Origin: Amycolatopsis mediterranei
GTDB taxonomy: Bacteria > Actinomycetota > Actinomycetes > Mycobacteriales > Pseudonocardiaceae
Direction: 5' to 3'
DNA length: 64,000 nt
Assembly: GCF_026017845.1 (NCBI RefSeq)
Contig: NZ_CP100416.1
Coordinates: 6,891,892 to 6,955,891, forward strand
Shown: positions 32,960 to 42,200 of the stretch, piece after piece
Layout of the letters: every line of letters begins with the position of its first letter
How positions within the stretch are numbered: the first letter of the stretch is position 1
Translations under genes and position numbers: made by a program
The notes under the pieces: model-generated
Seen by the model: only the letters and a program-made list of their open reading frames with translations
Databases searched by the model: none
Told to the model about the DNA's origin: nothing

Positions 32960-35236
32960 TCACGGCAGGCCCCAGGGCACGCTCGCCCCACCCGGCGCGA
33001 CCGGCCGGACACCGAAGTCCGGCCGATCCCCCTTCCGGTAGACGAACGCCTCCTCGCCGCAGCCGAGTTCCACCTGGACGTCCCCGTTGGCCAGCCGCCG
33101 CCAGCGCCGAACCCGGCCCCGCGCGTCCGTCACCGCGAGGTCGCCGTCGATGCCCGGCCGCAGCACGCACGGCGCTCCGGCTTCGCTGTGCACCTTCAGC
33201 CAGCGCGTCTTCCCGCCGGCCCGGGACGCGCTGAGCAGGAACGCGCCTTCGGTGCGGAAGTCCCGCAGTGCGACGTCGCCCCAGGCCGCGGGCACCGCCG
33301 GGAACAGCCGGATCACCCCACCCCAGCTCTGCACCAGCATGTCCTGCAGGGACTTCGCCGCCGAAAGCGGCGTCTCGATGACCGGGCCGGACTCCTTGTA
33401 CATCGTGTTCGGCTGGATGAACCGCTGCTGCAGCTCCCCGAGGTAGAACGCGGCCTGGTCGCCGCGCAGCATCTGCGCCGACATCGACGCGGCCCCGGTG
33501 AAGGTGTAGCCCTGCAGCGCCCCTTCGAAGCCGACCCAGTGGTTCAGCGACGTCTCGATGATCGCCCGGTGCTCCGGCTGTTCCCAGGTGACGTCGTAGA
33601 GCGGGTAGATCTGCAGCAGGTGCGAGTAGTGGCGGTGCGACTTCGCGAACGGCACCCCGGCGCCGATCATGTAGCCGTTGGCGTCGGCCGGGTAGTCCAC
33701 CAGCGTCGCCAGGACGTTGCGCCACTTCGGCGCCAGCGGATCGCCGGGCGCGGTCTGGAGCAGCGTCTTGCAGCCCCAGCGGATCAGCGAGAGGTCGTAG
33801 TTGCAGTCCGGGGCGTTGACGCCGTACTCGGGCGAGAACGTCGGCGGCAGGTGCAGCCGCCCGTCCGGCCCCGGCGCGAGGAAGTGCAGGTAGTAGTTGA
33901 TCGCCCGGCGCAGCAACGGGAACAGGGTGCCGTACAGCAGCTTCCGGTCCATCGTGTGCCGGTAGGACAGCCACACGTTGTGCAGCGCCCAGGTCAGGTT
34001 GCCGACCTCCGGCGTCGGCGTGTCCTGCCCCGGGATCCCGACCGGGAACCCGCTGGTGGGATTCGAGACGCCGTTGAGCAGCGTCATGTCGGTCGTCCGC
34101 GGGATCCCCGCCGAATCGGCCTGGTACGGCTGCGCCACCTGGCTGGTGAGGTTGGCGCGGTACTTGTCCAGCGCGTAGCTGACCGCGTCCAGCTCGAGGT
34201 GGTTCGAGCCGTGGATGAGCCAGTATTCGAGCTGGACGTTGAGGTTCCACCAGGTCGCCGGCCACGGCGTGTTCTCCAGCCACGGTCCGGACGTCGCCAT
34301 CACCGGCGCCTCGCGCCGGGCCGCCGAAGCCACCTTGTACAGCTGGATCCAGTAGAAGCCCTGCAGCCGGGTGTCCGGAATGGACAGGAAGCTGCGCCGG
34401 TAGTAGTCGTGCCACCAGCGCCGGTGGTCCTGGGTGAGCGCGCCGAACTCCCACGCCCGGCGGACCGTGCCCAGCGCCCGCGCGGCCGACGTCTTCTCGG
34501 GGTGCGACCACGCCACCGACGTGTACAAGGTGCGTGCGCCGCCGCGCGTGACTTCACGCCACGCCGTCACGTGCTCGCCGCCGGCCGGCAGTGGCTGGAC
34601 GGCCAGCTGCGCGTCACCGCTGGCCGAAAGCTGCACCGGCGGGTTCGCGGTGTAGCCGGCCGGCGGCGGCTTGTTCCACACCGGATCGGCCCGCGGGCTG
34701 ACCGCGACCGCCGGGTGGAACACCCATTTGAACGCCCGCTCCCCTTCGGACGGCCGGATTTCGACCGCGAGCAGCGACTGTCCGGTGTGGACGATCGCGC
34801 GCAGGCTCAGGCTGCCCGCCGCCGTCGTGATCGTGCCGGTCAGCTCGGCGTTCCACAGGTCCATCCGCCAGTCGATCGCGGTGATCGCCCCGACCGGCTC
34901 GAGCGTGAAGTACCCGATCGGCAGCCGCGCCAGGCCGAACAGCGAGCCGAACTCCGGGCGGTGGTCCTGGACCTGGCTGTGCTGGACGTTGAACCGGATC
35001 GCGTTCTGCCCGGGCTCGGCGTAGATGCCGGAGCCGAGGAACCCGTTGCCCAGGAACGGGCCCTCGTACCAGGTCTTCGGCAGCCGCCGCCAGTACAGGT
35101 CCGCGGTGCCCAGGAACCCGGCCCAGCCGAAGTCGTCGCTGCCCGGCACGTCCGCGAGGGCCGGCGTGATCCCGGCCGCGCCCACCGCCAGCCCGGCGAG
35201 TGCCCCGCCGAGCACGGTTCTGCGGGTGATGTCCAT
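32960..35236 (-). CDS. Tat-exported GH95-like glycosidase, copy 2
   Basis: 758 residues. The Tat signal MDITRRTVLGGALAGLAVGA is followed by a TPALA-DV cleavage region. An N-terminal beta-sandwich begins with YWRRLPKTWYEGPFLGNGFL, then an (alpha/alpha)6-type catalytic region contains HRRWWHDYYRRSFLSIPDTR, FYWIQLYKVASA, TWWNLNVQLEYWL and FSPEYGVNAPDCNYDLSLI, and a beta-rich C-terminus follows. This layout fits GH95-like (alpha-fucosidase/galactosidase) proteins; substrate is unknown and exact family assignment is moderate. The paralogue 26 bases upstream shares all these segments, so the pair arose by tandem duplication and is probably cotranscribed. Confidence 0.75.
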   Translation of the reverse strand: MDITRRTVLGGALAGLAVGAAGITPALADVPGSDDFGWAGFLGTADLYWRRLPKTWYEGPFLGNGFLGSGIYAEPGQNAIRFNVQHSQVQDHRPEFGSLFGLARLPIGYFTLEPVGAITAIDWRMDLWNAELTGTITTAAGSLSLRAIVHTGQSLLAVEIRPSEGERAFKWVFHPAVAVSPRADPVWNKPPPAGYTANPPVQLSASGDAQLAVQPLPAGGEHVTAWREVTRGGARTLYTSVAWSHPEKTSAARALGTVRRAWEFGALTQDHRRWWHDYYRRSFLSIPDTRLQGFYWIQLYKVASAARREAPVMATSGPWLENTPWPATWWNLNVQLEYWLIHGSNHLELDAVSYALDKYRANLTSQVAQPYQADSAGIPRTTDMTLLNGVSNPTSGFPVGIPGQDTPTPEVGNLTWALHNVWLSYRHTMDRKLLYGTLFPLLRRAINYYLHFLAPGPDGRLHLPPTFSPEYGVNAPDCNYDLSLIRWGCKTLLQTAPGDPLAPKWRNVLATLVDYPADANGYMIGAGVPFAKSHRHYSHLLQIYPLYDVTWEQPEHRAIIETSLNHWVGFEGALQGYTFTGAASMSAQMLRGDQAAFYLGELQQRFIQPNTMYKESGPVIETPLSAAKSLQDMLVQSWGGVIRLFPAVPAAWGDVALRDFRTEGAFLLSASRAGGKTRWLKVHSEAGAPCVLRPGIDGDLAVTDARGRVRRWRRLANGDVQVELGCGEEAFVYRKGDRPDFGVRPVAPGGASVPWGLP

Positions 35237-35262
35237 TCCGACCTCCTTGTCGAAAGCGGGGT

Positions 35263-37557
35263 TCAGTTCGGCAGGCCCCACGCCGGGGCGGGGCCGAGCG
35301 CGGGGACGTCCCGCGGTGCGAAGTCCGGCCGGTCACCCCGCGGGGTGACCACGGCGGTGCCGCCGCGAAGCAGCCCGATCGCGATCCGGCCGGGCCCGGC
35401 CGGCCGCCACGGCAGCCGGCGGCCGTGCTCGTCGCGGACGTCGACCTCCCCGAGGACGCCGTGCTGGAGCACCAGCGGTTCGCCGGCTTCGCTGTGCACG
35501 CGGACGAATTCGGTCTTGCCGTCGCGACGGGAGGCGTCCACGAGGAACGCACCCTCCGCGCGCAGCCCGGCGATCGAGGCGTCGCGCCAGGTCGCCGACA
35601 CCGACGGGAAGACCTTGAGCACCGCGCCCGAACCCTGCATGAGCATGTCCACCACGGACTGGGCGGCGGTGATCGGGCTCTCGATGGCGAAGTTGGCACC
35701 CTCGCGGTACATCGTGTTCGCGGTCAGCTCGGTGTCGGCCACGACGTTCCGGTCGAGGAAGAACTTCAGGTACCGCAACGCTTCTTCGGGCGCGTCCATC
35801 ACCGAGCTCATCGACGACGCGGCCGCGTAGCTGTAGCCGTGCCACGCCGTCTGGTCGGCGACCCAGTGCTTGAACGTGCGCGTCATGACGTCGCGGTCGT
35901 CCGGACGGTCCCAGACCTTCTCCCGCAGCGGGTACAGCCACAGCAGGTGCGAAAAGTGCCGGTGCGAGGCGGCCAAGGGGACACCGTCGCCGATCAGCAC
36001 GCCGTTCGCGGGGTCCTCGTGGTACGGCACGAGTTTCGCGCCGATTTCCCGCCAGATCGGCACGCGCGGCTCGTCCAGGCAGAGGATGCGGGCGGAATCG
36101 ACGAGCGTGCGCGCCGCCCACCGGATCAGCGACAGGTCGTAGGTGCAGTCGGGCGCGTCGGCGTACTCCGGCGACCGGGTCAGCGGCAGGTGCAGCGAGC
36201 CGTCCGGGCCGGTGAACAGGAAGTGCCGGTAGAAGTTCAGCGCCTTCGCCAGCGTCGGGTACAGGACATCGCGCAGCACGCGCTTGTCCAAGTGGTGCCG
36301 GTAGGCCAGCCACACGTTGTGCAGGCCCCACAACAGGTTCCCGGTCTGGTCGGTCTTGGACGTCGTCCCGGGGACGCCCACCGAACGCGTGCCGCCAGGG
36401 CGCAGCCGCCAGTCGCCCGGGTGCGAGAGGGCGTAGGTGTCGCCGTCGCGGTACGCGGGCGGGACGGACACCTCGAGGTTCGCGTGGTCGCGCCGGAAGG
36501 TCTCGGTGACGGCGTCCAGCTCGGGGTGGTTGGCGCTGTTGACGATCGGGTAGGTGACCTGGACGTTGAGGTTCCACCAGACGGCGGTCCAGCTGTTGCC
36601 GACCTCGGGGAACCACGGCCCCCATTCGGAAACAACCGGCCCGTCCGCCCGGGTGGCGGCCGCGATCTTGTACAGCTGGATCCAGTAGAACCGCTGCACC
36701 TGCTTGTCGGGCACCGAAACGAAGCTGCGCCGGTGGTAGTCGTTCCACCAGCGGCGGTGCCGGGCGAGCAGGAGGTCCGGGTGGACGGCAAGCGCTTTCC
36801 GGACGGCCGCGCGGGCGTCCGCGGTGTGCGTGGTGCCCGGGAAGCTGTAGGCGACGGCGGCGGCGAACAGCCGTCGCGTGCCGATCGCGCGTTCCTGCCA
36901 CGCGGTGGTGTACCCACCGCCGGCGAGCAGGGGCTGCGCGCAGTAGCCGTCACCGGTCTCGGGCGCCGGGTTGGCGACGTACTCGGGCGGCTTGCGGACG
37001 GTCCGGGTGGTCGCCGACTCCAGCGGCTGGAACGCCCAGGTGGCGCCGGCCTCGCCCGCGCTCGGCGTCAGCGAAACGAGCAGCACGCTCAGGTCGTTGT
37101 GCACGACGGCGGAGAAGGCGACCGAGCCCTGCGTGGTGGTGATGGTGCCGCCGAGCTCGGCGTTGTAGAGGTCGAGGGTCCAGTCGACGGCGGTGATCGC
37201 GCCGGCCAGGGTGAGCGTGAGGAAGCCGATGGGCAGCCGCGAGAGCCCGATCCCGGCCTCCCACTGGATCCGCTGGTCCTGCACCTGGGTGTGGCTCAGC
37301 ATGACCTTGAGCTCTTGCGGGGTCTTGCCGGCGTAGACCTGCGCGCCGAGGTAGCCGTTGGCGAGGAACGGGCCTTCCTGCCAGTTCTTCGGCAGCCGCC
37401 GCCAGAGCATCCGGGCATCGGCGGCGACCTCCCGATGCGGGTTCCCGCCGGTGGCGAGCGCGGGCGAGGCGGCTCGGGCCCACAAACCCCCGAAGGCGGC
37501 GGCCCCGGCCAGGACCGAGGCGGAGCGGAGCACCGTCCGCCGGGACACTGCGTCCAT
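35263..37557 (-). CDS. Tat-exported GH95-like glycosidase, copy 1
   Basis: 764 residues. Tat signal MDAVSRRTVLRSASVLAG with cleavage near SPALATG. It has the same order of segments as the downstream paralogue: LWRRLPKNWQEGPFLANGYL, LDLYNAELGGTITTTQGS, RHRRWWNDYHRRSFVSVPDK, WIQLYKIAAATR, WWNLNVQVTYPI, RSPEYADAPDCTYDLSLIRW and AASHRHFSHLLWLYPL. It is an exported carbohydrate-active enzyme of an (alpha/alpha)6 barrel type, acting on an unknown glycan. It heads the two-gene unit. An AT-rich 8-bp palindrome lies 108 bases upstream of the start and may be its operator. Confidence 0.75.
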   Translation of the reverse strand: MDAVSRRTVLRSASVLAGAAAFGGLWARAASPALATGGNPHREVAADARMLWRRLPKNWQEGPFLANGYLGAQVYAGKTPQELKVMLSHTQVQDQRIQWEAGIGLSRLPIGFLTLTLAGAITAVDWTLDLYNAELGGTITTTQGSVAFSAVVHNDLSVLLVSLTPSAGEAGATWAFQPLESATTRTVRKPPEYVANPAPETGDGYCAQPLLAGGGYTTAWQERAIGTRRLFAAAVAYSFPGTTHTADARAAVRKALAVHPDLLLARHRRWWNDYHRRSFVSVPDKQVQRFYWIQLYKIAAATRADGPVVSEWGPWFPEVGNSWTAVWWNLNVQVTYPIVNSANHPELDAVTETFRRDHANLEVSVPPAYRDGDTYALSHPGDWRLRPGGTRSVGVPGTTSKTDQTGNLLWGLHNVWLAYRHHLDKRVLRDVLYPTLAKALNFYRHFLFTGPDGSLHLPLTRSPEYADAPDCTYDLSLIRWAARTLVDSARILCLDEPRVPIWREIGAKLVPYHEDPANGVLIGDGVPLAASHRHFSHLLWLYPLREKVWDRPDDRDVMTRTFKHWVADQTAWHGYSYAAASSMSSVMDAPEEALRYLKFFLDRNVVADTELTANTMYREGANFAIESPITAAQSVVDMLMQGSGAVLKVFPSVSATWRDASIAGLRAEGAFLVDASRRDGKTEFVRVHSEAGEPLVLQHGVLGEVDVRDEHGRRLPWRPAGPGRIAIGLLRGGTAVVTPRGDRPDFAPRDVPALGPAPAWGLPN

Positions 37558-37664
37558 GAAGTGCCTCCGGATTCATACTACGTTTCGCCGAGATCAACGG
37601 TGGGCGCCGGGGATGTTTCCAGACACAGAGCCGAAATACCAGAGTTGTTCGCGAGAAAGCCGAA

Positions 37665-37681
37665 GATACATCGGATGTATC
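37665..37681. promoter_or_regulatory. Candidate operator upstream of the twin glycosidases
   Basis: GATACATCGGATGTATC is a perfect palindrome with 8-bp arms around one base. It is AT-rich in a GC-rich background and lies in the 187-bp gap between the M1 peptidase stop and the glycosidase start. GTGAACG occurs twice nearby (37710 and 37731). No regulator gene is adjacent, so the binding protein is encoded elsewhere. Confidence 0.5.
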
Positions 37682-37744
37682 CCGCCGAAAGGACGCATGT
37701 GTTCAGAGCCGTGAACGAGTTGTCACGACCGTGAACGAAAGGAC

Positions 37745-39166
37745 TTACGAACCGGGCAGCGGGGGCAACGCCGGCGTGTCCAGCCAGCGGGTGAAGAACG
37801 CCCCCAGCGAGCGCCCCGCGTGCGCCTCGGCCGCGGCGACGAAAGCCTCCGTCGTGACCAGCCCGTGCCGGTGCTCCTCGGCCCACGACTTCAGCAGCGC
37901 GAAGAACGCCGGGTCGCCGATCTCCGCCCGCAGCGCGTGCAGCGTCAGGCCGCCGCGCTTGTAGACGCGCTCGTCGAACATCCGGGTCACCCCCGGGTCG
38001 GCGATGCGGACGTCCGCCGGCTTGATCTTGATGCGGGCGTGCCAGGCGCGGGCCAGCGCCGCCGCGGACTGGCCGCCGGACTCCTCCGACCACAGCCACT
38101 CGGCGTACGTCGCGAAGCCCTCGTTCAGCCAGATGTGGCGCCAGTCGGCCACCGTCAGGCTGTTGCCGAACCACTGGTGGGCCAGCTCGTGCAGCACGAG
38201 CCGCTCGTGGGTGCGGCGGCCGTCGACGTGGTTGGCGCCGAAGATCGCCATGCCCTGGGCCTCGATCGGGTCGTCGAGGTCGTCGTCGGTGACCACGATG
38301 ACGTACTCCGCGAACGGGTACGCGCCGAACAGCCGCTGCAGGAACTCCATCATCCGGCCCTGCCGCCCGAAGTCGCGGTCGAACGCCCGCCGCAGGCGCG
38401 GCGGTACGGCGGCGCGCTGCGGCACCGTCTCGAAGATCGACTCGACCTGGCCGCTCGCGCGCCCGATGCCGAGGCTCAGCCGGCGCAGCAGCACGCCCGT
38501 GTGCGGGAACCAGCCGCGGCCGGTCAGCTCGACCTCGTCGTAGCGGCCGATCTGCACGCTCATCAGGTACGTCGCCGTCGGCTCGCGCCGCTCGAACACC
38601 CACTTCGTCGTGCTGGCCGACGTCGTGCGCTCGACCAGCGTGCCGGTGACCGCGACCAGGTACGGCGACGCCGTCGTCACGCTCACCCGGTAGGCCGCCT
38701 TGTCCGACGGGTGGTCGTTGCACGGGAACCACGACGGCGCGCCGACCGGCTGGCTCGCCACCAGCGCGCCGTCGGTCAGCTCGTCCCAGCCGACGTCACC
38801 CCAGCGGCTCCCCACCGGGTGCGGGTTGCCGACGTAGTGGACCTCGACGGTGAACACGGCACCCACCGGGATCGGCTTCGCCGGCTTGACGTGCAGCTTC
38901 GCGCCGCGCTTGAGGTACTTCGCGGGCTTGCCGTCGACGAGCACGCGGTTGATCCGGAACGTTCCGAAGTCGAAGCTGACGCGGGACAGCGCCTGCGTCG
39001 CCTCCGCGGTGATCACCGCCGACGCCGACAGCCGGTTGGGCGCGACCTTGTAGTCGAGGTTCAGGTCGTAGTGCCGGGTCCGGTAGCCGCCGTTGCCGTG
39101 GGCGGGCAGGTAGGGGTCGCCGGAGGTGTCCGCGCCGGGTGCGGGAGCAGGAGCCTTCGAAATCAC
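37745..39166 (-). CDS. M1 family zinc metallopeptidase, possible poly(amino acid) hydrolase
   Basis: 473 residues from the GTG at 39166, chosen because GAGGAAAGG precedes it and because a longer ATG start (39211) would lie inside a terminator hairpin. Zinc site: HELAHQWFGNSLTVADWRHI then WLNEGFA, with His326, His330 and Glu349. The substrate-side motif EAQGMAIFG stands for the usual GAMEN. The protein is short for M1 and lacks the C-terminal helical domain. No signal peptide is visible. It lies directly downstream of the Pls/PosA-type synthetase on the same strand. From memory, the epsilon-polylysine-degrading enzyme of Streptomyces albulus is an M1-type zinc peptidase, which makes the pairing suggestive. 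Confidence 0.85.
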   Translation of the reverse strand: MISKAPAPAPGADTSGDPYLPAHGNGGYRTRHYDLNLDYKVAPNRLSASAVITAEATQALSRVSFDFGTFRINRVLVDGKPAKYLKRGAKLHVKPAKPIPVGAVFTVEVHYVGNPHPVGSRWGDVGWDELTDGALVASQPVGAPSWFPCNDHPSDKAAYRVSVTTASPYLVAVTGTLVERTTSASTTKWVFERREPTATYLMSVQIGRYDEVELTGRGWFPHTGVLLRRLSLGIGRASGQVESIFETVPQRAAVPPRLRRAFDRDFGRQGRMMEFLQRLFGAYPFAEYVIVVTDDDLDDPIEAQGMAIFGANHVDGRRTHERLVLHELAHQWFGNSLTVADWRHIWLNEGFATYAEWLWSEESGGQSAAALARAWHARIKIKPADVRIADPGVTRMFDERVYKRGGLTLHALRAEIGDPAFFALLKSWAEEHRHGLVTTEAFVAAAEAHAGRSLGAFFTRWLDTPALPPLPGS

Positions 39167-39199
39167 CCGTGCCGAACCTTTCCTCGAGCCGTACTGAAA

Positions 39200-39236
39200 C
39201 CAGGCTCGCACGGACGGGTGAGTCCGGCGAGCCTGG
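39200..39236 (-). terminator. Hairpin after the Pls-type NRPS gene
   Basis: Outer arms CCAGGCTCGC and GCGAGCCTGG and inner arms CGGAC and GTCCG form a 15-bp stem with one bulged A and a 6-base loop, 18 bases after the stop. It precedes the M1 peptidase ribosome site, so it may only attenuate readthrough. Confidence 0.8.
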
Positions 39237-39254
39237 TGGGTACTTCGTGACTTT

Positions 39255-42200
39255 CTACTTGCCCGGCCACGTGGAGATCGGGTTGCCCAGCCAGCGCGTG
39301 TCGGCCGGCACCTCGTCGCCGCGGGTCACCAGCGAGCCCGGGCCGACCGTCGTCCGGGCGCCGATGCCCGCGCCCGGCAGCACGATGCCGTGCGGGCCGA
39401 GCGTCGCGCCCTCGCCGAGGGTGACGCTCGACATGCTCATGATCCGGTCGTGGAACAGGTGCGTCTGCACGACGCAGCCGCGGTTGATCGTCGCACCGTC
39501 GCCCAGCGACACGAGGTCCGCTTCGGGCAGCCAGTACGTCTCCAGCCAGACGCCGCGGCCGATCTTGACGCCCATCGTGCGCAGCCACGCGGTCAGCAGC
39601 GGGGTGCCGCCGACCGAGCCGATCAGCCACGGCACGGCCAGGGCCTCGACGAAGGTGTCGGCCAGCTCGTTGCGCCAGACGAAGGAGCTCCACAGCGGGT
39701 GGTCGACCTCGCGGAACTTCCCGACGAGCAGCCACTTCATCACCGTCGCGGTCAGCGCCGCGACGACCCCGGCGGCCAGCAACGCGGGCCCGGCCAGCAG
39801 CGCGGCCACACCGAAGCCGAACGCCGACGCCGTCCACAGCAGCCCGAAGGCGACCACGACGGTCAGCGCGACACCGCACATCACCGGGACGATCCGGCAC
39901 AGCTCGACCAGCGCCCGCGCCGCCTTGAGGTGCAGCGCCGGGGTGTAGGTGCGGCTGGTGTCGGTGTCGCCGATCGCGCGGCGGACCGGCAGCGGCGGCA
40001 TCCCGAGGTACGACGAGCCCTTCTTCGCCTTCAGCGGCGTCGAAGACAGAACGCCGACCAGGCCGCGCTTCGGCACCGAACGGCCGGGCGCGGTCATCCC
40101 CGAGTTGCCGAGGAAGGCCTGCTTGCCGATCCGCGCCGGGGCGACGTGCAGCCAGCCGTGGTTGAGCTCGTAGGTGGCGACCATGGTGTCGTCGGCCAGG
40201 AACGCGCCGCTGTCGACCTTGGTCATCTTCGGCAGGGCCAGCACGGTCGACGCCTCGACGTTGCGCCCCACCTTCGCGCCCAGCAGCCGCAGCCAGACCG
40301 GCGTGAACAGGCTGGCGTACAGCGGGAACAGGCCTTCGCGGGCCATGCTCATCAGGCGTTCGGTCGCCCAGACCTGCCACGCGACGCGGCCGTGCACCGG
40401 GTGGTAGCCCTCGACCATGCCGATGCTCAGCGACCGGACGCCGACGAGCACGAGCAGCATGTACGCGAGGAAGTACGCGGCGGTCGCGGCCGGCACGAAG
40501 ACCAGCGCGCGGGTGAACGCGTCGAGCAGCGTCGGGGCGCCCGCGATCCCGTAACCGAGCACGGCGACCCCGGCCAGCCCGGCCACGCCGGGGAGGAAGC
40601 CGAGCGCCAGCGAGGTCACGCCGTAGACGGCGGCCCAGAAGTGCGACCGCGGCGGCCGGCTCGACGGCCACTTCAGCGCGTCGCGCTCGTCCTTGGCCAC
40701 GCGCGCGGCGGGCGAACCGGCCCAGCGCTGCCCGGCCGGGACGGCGCCGCGGACGGTCGACCCGGCCGCGATCTCCGCGCCCTTGCCGACGCGGACACCG
40801 GGGAACAGCGTGCTGCGCGCGCCGATGCGGGCGTCGGCACCCACGTGGACCTTGCCGATGTGCACGACGTCGCCGTCGACCCAGTGGCCGGTCAGGTCGA
40901 CCTCGGGCTCGATCGCGGCACCGCGGCCCAGCTTGAGGAAGCCGGTGACCGGCGGCGGCGAGTGCAGGTCGACGTCCTTGCCGATCCGCGCGCCGAGCGC
41001 CTTCGCGTACGTCGTCATCCAGGACGCGCCGGCGACGCTGTCCGCGCCGCTGAACTCCGCGAGCTTCTCGGCCGTCCAGAGTCGCAAGTGGACACTGCCG
41101 CCGCGCGGGTAGGTGCCGGGGCGCACGCCCGAGAGCAGCACGCGCGCGCCGCCCGCGGCGATGGCGATCCGGCCCGCCGGGCTGAACAGCACCACCCAGG
41201 CCAGGCCGATCCACGCCCAGCTCAGCGTCGGCGCCCAGGCGAACCCGAGCAGCGACAGGATGTTCGACAGCGCGGCGGCCAGCGTCGCCCAGCGCAGCCC
41301 GACGAGACCCGTCAGCGGGACCATCAGCGCCGTCTGGATCACCCCGGCGCGGCGCTTGGTGGGCGCGATGTCCCGGCGTTCGGTGGCCTGGCCGCTCAGC
41401 GCGTCCAGCATCGCGGCCAGCGCGCCCAGCTTGGGGTGGGCGTAGATGTCGGCCACCGACACCTGCGGGTGCCGGGTGCGGATGCGGGCGACCACCTGGG
41501 CGGCGGTCAGGCTGCCGCCGCCGTGGGTGAAGAAGTCCGCCTTCGGGCTGTCGACCGAGACACCGAGGATCTCGGCCCAGCCTTCGGCGACCCACGTTTC
41601 GGTCGGGGTCAGCCCGGACGCCTCCACTGTCGACAGCGGCCACGGGAGAGCGTTGCGGTCGACCTTGCCGGAGGTGCGGGTCGGCAGGTCCTCGACGACG
41701 GCGAGCAGCGGCACCAGCGCGGCGGGCAGGTGCTCGCGCAGGCGCGTCGCGGCCTGGTCGAGGTCAAACGGCTCGGTGCCGGGGACGACGTACCCGACGA
41801 GGACCTGGTTGCCGGCCTTGGTGCGGCGGACCGCGGCGGCCGCGCCCTGCACGCCCGGCAGGGCCTGCAGCGCGGCATCGACCTCGCCCAGTTCGATGCG
41901 GCGGCCGCCGAGCTTGACCTGCTCGTCGAGCCGGCCGAGGAACAGCAGGCCTTCCTCTTCGGCGCGGACCATGTCGCCGGAGCGGTAGGCGCGCTGCCAG
42001 CCCAGCGAGGGCAGCGGCGCGAACTTCTCGGCGTCTTTGGCCGCGTCGAGGTAGCGGGCCAGGCCGACGCCGCCGATGACCAGCTCGCCGGTCTCGCCCA
42101 TGGCGACCGGCACGCCCTCTTCGTTGACGACCGCGAGCTGCCAGCCGACCAGCGGCAGGCCGATGCGGACGGGCCCGTCGCCGGTCAGCTGCGCGGCGCA

